A stretch of 64,000 nucleotides of DNA from Savagea serpentis (GTDB lineage Bacteria; Bacillota; Bacilli; Bacillales_A; Planococcaceae): positions 186,001 through 250,000 of the forward strand of contig NZ_JADKPV010000002.1 in assembly GCF_015351395.1 (NCBI RefSeq). The letters are read 5' to 3'. The translations under genes and the position numbers were made by a program. The notes beneath the pieces are model-generated. The model ran no database searches. It had not been told where the DNA came from and saw only the letters and a list, made by a program, of their open reading frames with translations. Of the stretch, positions 58,410 to 64,000 are shown one piece after another. Positions within the stretch are counted from its first letter, which is position 1, and each line of letters starts with the position of its first letter.

Positions 58410-59919
58410 TTCGAATGAACGTTATAAATTGCATTGGGCGACAATCTTTGTATCGAGTCTTCGCTTATTGCGTGAAATGATTTTACCGATCGTCGTGTTG
58501 ATCGCTTTAAATGCTTTTAAAGACGGGCTTGATGGACGTGGATTTTTAATTATGGCAGGGTTTGGGTTCGCAGGATTTGCGATTTTATTTATCGTATCTG
58601 TACTCGCTAATTTTATTCGTTGGAGTCGCTTTACATATTGGTTTGAAGAGGATGAGCTCCGTATTGAAAGTGGCCTCTTCGTTCGCAAAAAGCGCTATAT
58701 TCCTTTTGAAAGAATTCAAAGCTTGAATTATACAGAGCCTTTAGCGCATCGAATATTCAGCCTTGTGAAAGTGGAAATTGAAACAGCGAGCGGTTCAGGG
58801 GAAGCAGAAGCGGCATTGCCTGCCGTATCGAAAGGTGCAGCAGAAGCGATTGAATATTTCATTCAAGAGTCGAAAAAAAGAAGAATCATCGGACCTTTGC
58901 CGTTACGCTTAAATGAGGTAGGAGAGCCACTACATCCATTCATTTTAGATGCGGAGATGGAAGCGGAAGAGTTGTCACAAGATCATTTGCGTGAAGTGTA
59001 TACGATGACGCGTAAAGACCTTGTCATTTTGGCGGTGACCTCGAGCAGTGTCGGTGTTATTTTATCGGGTATTTTGATTTTCACAACACAGTTTATCGAT
59101 TTGATTCCTTTTGACTTTTTATATACGCAAGTTTTTACGTTCATCCGTTCAGGCTTAACGATGGTTTTGCTCGCTGTTTTTGGAGCGTTATTCGTCACGT
59201 GGCTATTATCGATTGCGCTCACTTTCATTTCTTATCATCAGTTTAGAGTCACCCGAGATCATAATAACTTGTTTATGACGCGTGGCTTAATTGAAAAGAA
59301 AAAAGTGACGGTTCCGTTAAGCCGTGTGCAAAGCATTGAAATATTAGAAAATCCATTCCGTCAATGGTTTGGCTATTGTACGATTGTGTTGCATAGTGCA
59401 GGAGGAGCGGGAGAGAGCTCTAAAATTGCGATTTTTCCATTGGTGAAAAAGAATGCAGCCTACGAACCATTAGCTGAAATTTTTCCAGATCTTCATTTTT
59501 CCTCGCCTTTAAAAGCAGTGCCTAGAAGAGGGAAGCATTTCTTTCATCGCATTCAATATTTTTGGGCAGTTCCCGTCATTGCGGCCAGTAGTTATTGGCT
59601 TTTCCCTTATGGATTGTTCGCGCTACTCCTTTTTCCGATCATTATTTTACACGGACGTTGGAAATTTAAGACAGCGCGTTACGCGTATGAAGAGCAACAA
59701 CTGACGACGGTTTATCGACAAATTACGAAAAGAACCGTGTATGTTTTGCGTCCTCGAATTCAATCGCTCACATTGAGACAAAGTTATTTCCATCAAAGAC
59801 GTCAAGTCGGAACGATTCTTTGTTATATCAAATCAGGAATGACGTATACGGTTGCTAAAATTCCATTTATAGGTGAGAAAGAAGCGAAACAAGTGATGGA
59901 ATGGTATGAACATAAATAA
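58402..59919 (+). CDS. ydbT: PH-domain membrane protein YdbT
   Basis: A 505-aa membrane protein with three bPH2 (DUF304) domains alternating with pairs of transmembrane helices: about 77-150 (RIESGLFVRKKRYIPFERIQSLNYTEPLAHRIF), about 280-345 (GLIEKKKVTVPLSRVQSIEILENPFRQWFGY) and the C-terminal 415-500 (QITKRTVYVLRPRIQSLTLRQSYFHQRR). It works with YdbS in the membrane. The ydbST pair normally follows cshA directly; here it is separated by the 18-kb surface locus. Confidence 0.88.
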   Translation: MYNSNERYKLHWATIFVSSLRLLREMILPIVVLIALNAFKDGLDGRGFLIMAGFGFAGFAILFIVSVLANFIRWSRFTYWFEEDELRIESGLFVRKKRYIPFERIQSLNYTEPLAHRIFSLVKVEIETASGSGEAEAALPAVSKGAAEAIEYFIQESKKRRIIGPLPLRLNEVGEPLHPFILDAEMEAEELSQDHLREVYTMTRKDLVILAVTSSSVGVILSGILIFTTQFIDLIPFDFLYTQVFTFIRSGLTMVLLAVFGALFVTWLLSIALTFISYHQFRVTRDHNNLFMTRGLIEKKKVTVPLSRVQSIEILENPFRQWFGYCTIVLHSAGGAGESSKIAIFPLVKKNAAYEPLAEIFPDLHFSSPLKAVPRRGKHFFHRIQYFWAVPVIAASSYWLFPYGLFALLLFPIIILHGRWKFKTARYAYEEQQLTTVYRQITKRTVYVLRPRIQSLTLRQSYFHQRRQVGTILCYIKSGMTYTVAKIPFIGEKEAKQVMEWYEHK

Positions 59920-59925
59920 AAAAAG

Positions 59926-59966
59926 CTCCTGTCCTCAGTCGAAAGACGAAGACAGGAGTTTTTTTG
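59926..59966. terminator. terminator between ydbT and the rhomboid gene
   Basis: CTCCTGTC (59926-59933) with GACAGGAG (59951-59958), inner GTC/GAC pairs, T run to 59965; A run on the left also suits the minus strand. Confidence 0.88.
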
Positions 59967-59997
59967 GGATTGTGATATAATAGTGAAGCGTAAATCA

Positions 59998-60600
59998 TTA
60001 TTTTTTCCAACTCATAATCCGTTTCGGATGGAAGTAGCTCAGCCCGATAAGGAAGCCGACGATTAGTCCTCCGATATGCGCAGTTTGGTTAATGTTGGAC
60101 CCTAAAAAAGTAAGCACAACACTGATGCCGACAATCGGTAAAATAATTTGTTTCAGCTGTGGAATATTATCTCTCGTATAATAGACGAGGGCTAAAAAAG
60201 CGCCGAAAATACCGAAGATCGCACCACTCGCACCGACGTGAATATAAGAAAGTGGTTCTAAAAAGTAAGTAGCGATGTTGGCAAAGATTCCACTTAGTAG
60301 GAAAAGAGTAATGAATCTCATTTTACCGATTAATTTTTCTAAATCAGGACCGAAGATATATAGAGAGAACATATTCATCAATAAATGCATGAAGTCGGCA
60401 TGGAGAAACATCGGTGTAATTAAGCGCCACCATTCTCCATAAGCGACCATTTCGTTAGAGCCAATCCCCATTAAATACATAAGTGGTCCAATACCAGGAA
60501 TAAGCTTGAAGAGATGGAGAACAATATTGAGAATGATTAATGTTGTCACTACAGGGTACATACGCATATAATCGTTTAATTTTTCATTTCGAATAAACAT
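59998..60600 (-). CDS. rhomboid-family intramembrane serine protease
   Basis: A 200-aa membrane protein with six hydrophobic segments. GEWWRLITPMFLHADFMHLLMNMFSL is the typical loop with the His and Asn of the oxyanion site. GASGAIFGIFGA contains the catalytic Ser (about residue 126), and TAHIGGLIVGFLIG the catalytic His (about 172). B. subtilis carries rhomboid-like ydcA at the same position. ATG 60600 is favoured because GAGGTGA lies 7 nt upstream; ATG 60603 is too close. Divergent from acpS with a short 72-nt intergenic region. Substrates unknown. Confidence 0.9.
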   Translation of the reverse strand: MFIRNEKLNDYMRMYPVVTTLIILNIVLHLFKLIPGIGPLMYLMGIGSNEMVAYGEWWRLITPMFLHADFMHLLMNMFSLYIFGPDLEKLIGKMRFITLFLLSGIFANIATYFLEPLSYIHVGASGAIFGIFGAFLALVYYTRDNIPQLKQIILPIVGISVVLTFLGSNINQTAHIGGLIVGFLIGLSYFHPKRIMSWKK

Positions 60601-60672
60601 CATTTCACCTCGATTAACATTGTCTATTAGTATACTTTGTCTACACATGAATGAAAAGGAAGAAGTGGTCAT

Positions 60673-61038
60673 ATGATTTCTGGAATTGGTTTAGATCTTG
60701 TTGAATTAGCCCGAATTCAAACGGTTTATGAACGTAATCCTCGATTTGCAGAACGAATTTTATCTGTGCGTGAGCAAGAGAAATTTCAAAAATTAAGTGA
60801 AGGCCGAAAGTTGGAATATTTAGCTGGACGTTTTGCCGCGAAAGAAGCTTTTGCAAAAGCTTTAGGAACTGGAATCGGAACAAAATGTACTTTTCAACAG
60901 ATTGAAGTGTTAAATAACGATAGAGGGAAGCCGATTCTTTATTTTCAGCAAAAATTAGTGAATGGTTTCGTTTCGATTACTCATACACAGAGTGTTGCAG
61001 CGGCACAAATCATTTTACAAGAAGGTGAAAGTAAATGA
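60673..61038 (+). CDS. acpS: holo-[acyl-carrier-protein] synthase
   Basis: AcpS transfers 4'-phosphopantetheine from CoA to apo-ACP, which is essential for fatty acid synthesis. The 121-aa sequence starts ISGIGLDLVELARI (Mg-binding Asp 8) and has LAGRFAAKEAFAKALGTGIG (Glu of the KEA motif) and a C-terminal VSITHTQSVAAAQIIL strand. AAAGGAAG precedes the ATG. It overlaps alr by 4 nt (ATGA), so both are translated together. Confidence 0.96.
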   Translation: MISGIGLDLVELARIQTVYERNPRFAERILSVREQEKFQKLSEGRKLEYLAGRFAAKEAFAKALGTGIGTKCTFQQIEVLNNDRGKPILYFQQKLVNGFVSITHTQSVAAAQIILQEGESK

Positions 61039-62144
61039 CATCTTATCGCCCGACTCGCATAACGATTAGTCGTTCGGCTATTGTGCATAACATTCGTAGT
61101 ATAAAGCAATATTACGAAAATCAAAAACGTCCGATTCGCTATTTCTTTGCGGTGGTGAAGGCGAATGGATATGGACACGGTATGGAACAAGTGGCTCAGG
61201 CGGCCGAGAAGGAAGTAAATTACTTCGCGGTAGCGACTATCGATGAGGCATTGAAATTGCGGAAGTGTACTGATTTGCCAATACTTGTATTAGGTCCATC
61301 TCCTGTTCGGTCAATTCCAGATGCAGTAACGCATCAAATTACATTGACCGTGCCTTCTGTCGATTGGCTGTCAGAAGCTACGCGAGAATATCCAAAGCAT
61401 TCATTAACCCTTCATATTAAATTAAACACAGGGATGAACCGCATCGGTTTGCGAACAGCGTCCGAAATTGAACAAGTTTTTCGTTTGCTTCAGCACACAT
61501 CCTATGACGTTGAAGGGGTATTCACTCATTTTGCACGAGCAGATGAGGAAGACCGCACATGGACAGATGAACAAGTAGACAGATTTGAACAGTTACTTTG
61601 CCAGTTTCCAGAACGTCCGCGCATTGTCCACGTGTCGAATAGTGCAGCAACTTTGCGCTTTCCGGAATATGTCTATGACGGAGTTCGTTATGGAATCAGC
61701 TTATATGGTTTAGCACCTTCGCCTTTTGTGGAGACAATGCTTCCGGTTTCACTGAAAAAAGCGATGACATTGACGACAGAAGTAGCGTTGGTGAAAACAT
61801 TACCGCCCCAAACTCAAATTAGTTATGGTGGTAGATATGAAACGAAACATTTAGAACGTATTGCGACATTACCGATCGGTTATGCAGATGGTTTAAGAAG
61901 GCAGTTGACAGGGCAATACGTCCTCATTAAAGGGGAGAAATTCCCTTTGATAGGTACTATTTGTATGGACCAATGTATGATTCTTGTAAATGAGAACATT
62001 TCAGTAGGAGAAATTGTTACATTAATCGGAATTGACAAAGGAGAAGAAATTAGTGTAAATGATTGGTCTAACAGTTTAAACACGATTAATTATGAAGTAT
62101 GCACATCATTCAGTGCGAGAATAAGTCGAGAATTGTCACAATAA
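61035..62144 (+). CDS. alr: alanine racemase
   Basis: Alr makes D-alanine for the cell wall, the substrate of the nearby Ddl. The 369-aa PLP barrel enzyme has AVVKANGYGHGMEQVA with the cofactor lysine K42, GMNRIGLR, HVSNSAATLR, VRYGISLYGLAPS, ISYGGRYET (second catalytic Tyr region) and GTICMDQCMI. B. subtilis has a lipoprotein gene (ydcC) between acpS and alr; here the two overlap, so it is absent. The following antitoxin gene starts about 100 nt later. Confidence 0.95.
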   Translation: MTSYRPTRITISRSAIVHNIRSIKQYYENQKRPIRYFFAVVKANGYGHGMEQVAQAAEKEVNYFAVATIDEALKLRKCTDLPILVLGPSPVRSIPDAVTHQITLTVPSVDWLSEATREYPKHSLTLHIKLNTGMNRIGLRTASEIEQVFRLLQHTSYDVEGVFTHFARADEEDRTWTDEQVDRFEQLLCQFPERPRIVHVSNSAATLRFPEYVYDGVRYGISLYGLAPSPFVETMLPVSLKKAMTLTTEVALVKTLPPQTQISYGGRYETKHLERIATLPIGYADGLRRQLTGQYVLIKGEKFPLIGTICMDQCMILVNENISVGEIVTLIGIDKGEEISVNDWSNSLNTINYEVCTSFSARISRELSQ

Positions 62145-62246
62145 TGTTTTTTTCACCCGACGAAAGACCTTTTCTTTCCATCTTATCGATGATACGATGG
62201 ATAGGTATAGAATACTCATTGAAACGGTTTTCTGGAGGTGCTTAAC

Positions 62247-62537
62247 TTGCGTGAAAGAGATAACCGCAAAAACGATTTGCGAAAAGTGATTGTGGAAATT
62301 CCGACGAAAATGTTGAATGAAAAAGAACAAGTAGTCAACCATCGAGAAGCTTCACATAAAAACTTTGTATATATTTCAGCAGATCATTCTGAACTTGAAG
62401 ATATTGAACATTTGAGAGAAATCATGATGAAAGGTTATGTTGAAATGTCGCAAATCAATTTAAAAATTGCGACAGAGTGTTTACATGTAGAGTATGAAGC
62501 TCAGCATACGATGGAACGGCTCGTAAGCGGAGGTTAA
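62247..62537 (+). CDS. ndoAI: MazE-type antitoxin EndoAI
   Basis: A 96-aa antitoxin that neutralises the EndoA (MazF) RNase and represses its operon. The C-terminal half is clearly EndoAI-like: [20 protein letters not shown] and [12 protein letters not shown]. The N-terminal ribbon-helix-helix region keeps the strand KVIVEIPTK, but the following helices are poorly conserved against B. subtilis. TTG 62247 is chosen because TGGAGGTG ends 6 nt upstream; the longest frame starts inside it (GTG 62238). Four nt separate it from the toxin gene. Confidence 0.85.
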   Translation: MRERDNRKNDLRKVIVEIPTKMLNEKEQVVNHREASHKNFVYISADHSELEDIEHLREIMMKGYVEMSQINLKIATECLHVEYEAQHTMERLVSGG

Positions 62538-62541
62538 AAAG

Positions 62542-62892
62542 TTGGCAATCAAACGTGGAGACGTATTTTTTGCAGATTTGTCACCAGTAATCGGTTCGGA
62601 GCAAGGGGGCATGCGCCCAGTCTTAATTATTCAAAATGACATCGGAAACCGATTTAGTCCCACCGTCATCATCGCAGCCATTACGGCGCAAATACAAAAA
62701 GCAAAGTTGCCAACACATGTTGAAATCGATGCGAAGACATATAAATTCGAGCGAGATTCAGTCATCTTGCTCGAACAAATTCGCACGATCGACAAGTCGA
62801 GGTTGACTGATAAAATTACACATCTCGACGCAGGTGTTATGGCGCAAGTTGACAAAGCACTAGAGATTAGTTTCGGTTTAATTAAAATATAG
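62542..62892 (+). CDS. ndoA: MazF-type endoribonuclease toxin EndoA
   Basis: A 116-aa sequence-specific mRNA interferase, almost identical in key stretches to B. subtilis EndoA, which cuts [35 protein letters not shown] with the catalytic Arg, [19 protein letters not shown] with the catalytic Thr, and [23 protein letters not shown]. The TTG start (62542) is the same choice as in B. subtilis, with CGGAGG at about 62528. Context before rsbR is conserved. Confidence 0.96.
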   Translation: MAIKRGDVFFADLSPVIGSEQGGMRPVLIIQNDIGNRFSPTVIIAAITAQIQKAKLPTHVEIDAKTYKFERDSVILLEQIRTIDKSRLTDKITHLDAGVMAQVDKALEISFGLIKI

Positions 62893-62920
62893 TACATATA
62901 GAGAATACGAGAGATTAAGA

Positions 62921-62960
62921 GCGAGTAATGGATTGAATGAAGAATCCGTTGCTCGTTTTT
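62921..62960 (+). terminator. ndoA terminator
   Basis: GCGAGTAATGGATT (62921-62934) pairs with AATCCGTTGCTCGT (62943-62956) with some G-U pairs; T run follows. Confidence 0.8.
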
Positions 62961-63088
62961 AGTATGCAAATTTCCGAGAAAAGTGGGAAAAGAAGGATTT
63001 TTTTAAAAGATAAGTGTCTTTCTTCTCTATTTTCGTTACAATAAAGAGAAGTATTGATGAATAATTGTTTGGAAGGGGTTCAAGTACG

Positions 63089-63913
63089 ATGAATAATCAA
63101 ATTATAAAGAACTTACAAAAGCATAAAGAAGAAGTAATGTATGCTTGGATAGAAGAAATGAAAAACGAAAAGGGAGAAAAGTTTTTCCAATATATGCCGG
63201 AACATCTCGTAGAAAAGACAAGTCGAGAGTTCACAGCGTTAATGTTATCGAATATAGAAGAAGGCGAAGATGTTTCGGATGAACAGTCGATGGAGTTTGC
63301 GACGAAGATTGTGCGATTCGGTTGGTCGATTTCATTTATTAATACGGCAATTGACCGCTTTTCAAAAGTTGTGTTCAAACACTTAGAAAGAGAAGGAGTA
63401 GTCAATGGGGAGAATTACAGTCGATTTTTTGAGTTGCATTTGAATTGGATTGAACCTTTACGACGTAGCATTATTCAATCGTATTCTCTCGAATGGGAAC
63501 GCACCTTTAATTTACAAAAGATCGCATTACAAGAATTATCAGCTTCTCTAATTCCCGTATTTGAAAAAATTTCTGTCATGCCTCTCGTCGGTACAATTGA
63601 TACAGAGCGTGCGAAATTAATTATGGAAAACTTATTAGAAGGTGTCGTAGAACAACGTGCAGAGGTTGTATTATTAGATATAACAGGAGTACCAGTGGTC
63701 GATACGATGGTAGCTCATCATCTTATTCAAGCAGCAGATGCAGTGCGTCTTGTTGGTTCGAAATGTCTCCTTGTCGGAATTCGTCCTGAAATCGCTCAAA
63801 CGATTGTAACATTAGGAATTGATTTAACAGACTTCTTAACGACGAGCACATTACAAAAAGGGATGGAAAAAGCACTCCGCTTAACAAATCGGGAAATTAA
63901 GGAGGTGGAATAA
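63089..63913 (+). CDS. rsbR: RsbT co-antagonist RsbR (stressosome subunit)
   Basis: RsbR forms the stressosome with RsbS and holds RsbT until stress, which leads to SigB activation. The 274-aa length equals RsbRA of B. subtilis. The N-terminal non-heme globin-like sensor domain covers about 1-145 and the STAS domain about 160-270. T172 (VGTIDTERA) and T206 ([11 protein letters not shown]) correspond to the RsbT-phosphorylated T171 and T205 with an offset of one. ATG 63089 is chosen because GGAAGGGG lies upstream; the longer frame starts inside it. Two nt separate it from rsbS. Confidence 0.93.
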   Translation: MNNQIIKNLQKHKEEVMYAWIEEMKNEKGEKFFQYMPEHLVEKTSREFTALMLSNIEEGEDVSDEQSMEFATKIVRFGWSISFINTAIDRFSKVVFKHLEREGVVNGENYSRFFELHLNWIEPLRRSIIQSYSLEWERTFNLQKIALQELSASLIPVFEKISVMPLVGTIDTERAKLIMENLLEGVVEQRAEVVLLDITGVPVVDTMVAHHLIQAADAVRLVGSKCLLVGIRPEIAQTIVTLGIDLTDFLTTSTLQKGMEKALRLTNREIKEVE

Positions 63914-63915
63914 CG

Positions 63916-64000
63916 ATGAACATGCGCATCCCAATATTAAAATTGTACGATACTTTAATCGTATCGATTCAATGGGAGCTAGATGATCGCACAGCACTTC
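63916..64000 (+). CDS. rsbS: stressosome scaffold protein RsbS (3' end beyond window)
   Basis: Only the first 28 codons are visible: [19 protein letters not shown] followed by WELDDRTAL. This matches the RsbS N-terminus ([20 protein letters not shown]), a single STAS domain protein that is the RsbT-binding partner of RsbR. GGAGGTGG lies 7 nt before the ATG, inside the end of rsbR. The phosphorylated Ser lies past the window edge. Confidence 0.93.
   Translation, partial: MNMRIPILKLYDTLIVSIQWELDDRTAL

Overview
The window is a low-GC Gram-positive chromosome segment from the order Bacillales, most likely of the Planococcaceae/Caryophanaceae type. This rests on gene families and gene order (rodA-ddl-murF-cshA-ydbS-ydbT-acpS-alr-ndoAI-ndoA-rsbR-rsbS), strong AGGAGG-type ribosome binding sites, frequent TTG and GTG starts, CcpA cre, CadC, CsoR and SigB-type sites, SLH and LPXTG surface proteins and the RsbR stressosome. 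Species was not determined. I saw no rRNA, tRNA, CRISPR array, transposase or prophage gene.

Layout. 1-13.6 kb: end of a cystathionine-type PLP lyase gene, an FrnE-like thiol oxidoreductase, a YceI protein, murB, a K+/H+-type antiporter behind a small leader ORF, cadC-cadA, a double GNAT protein, mntR-cvfB, a YpuA-like protein, and small membrane or stress proteins (DUF4064, YtxH) before an AraC regulator. 13.7-23.4 kb: a YidC-type insertase, then a catabolic operon with acyl-CoA dehydrogenase, acyl-CoA ligase, a three-part TRAP transporter, thiolase, 3-hydroxyacyl-CoA dehydrogenase and a TetR regulator. A CcpA cre site lies inside its promoter. 23.4-33.3 kb: two MFS transporters, a VanY-type carboxypeptidase, cardiolipin synthase, an SNF-family symporter, the copper module csoR-copZ-copA with two CsoR operators, and an unannotated 53-aa ORF. 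33.3-39.8 kb: cell wall genes rodA, ddl and murF, an esterase, and the RNA helicase cshA behind a 440-nt structured leader.

39.9-57.8 kb is the unusual part. About 18 kb sits between cshA and ydbS, which are neighbours in Bacillus subtilis. It encodes a degenerate receiver-SARP regulator followed by a 944-aa secreted repeat protein, a canonical receiver-SARP response regulator, an SLH-CAP secreted protein, a 1558-aa LPXTG adhesin with collagen-binding-like and SpaA-like domains, and two large convergent 7TM hybrid histidine kinases. The kinases share one architecture but carry different lesions. Both lack a usable phosphoacceptor His in the central HisKA module. One has Glu in place of the receiver Asp. 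The other has a broken C-terminal ATPase but keeps its C-terminal His. I read this as a surface-adhesion locus with its own signalling circuit, probably a kinase/pseudokinase pair feeding a regulator/pseudoregulator pair.

57.9-64 kb returns to the conserved backbone: the PH-domain pair ydbS-ydbT, rhomboid, acpS, alr, ndoAI-ndoA, rsbR and the start of rsbS, the entry to the SigB control module. Consistent with SigB being present, SigB-like promoters (GTTT - 12 to 13 nt - GGTA) precede the YceI gene, the YtxH gene and the 53-aa ORF.
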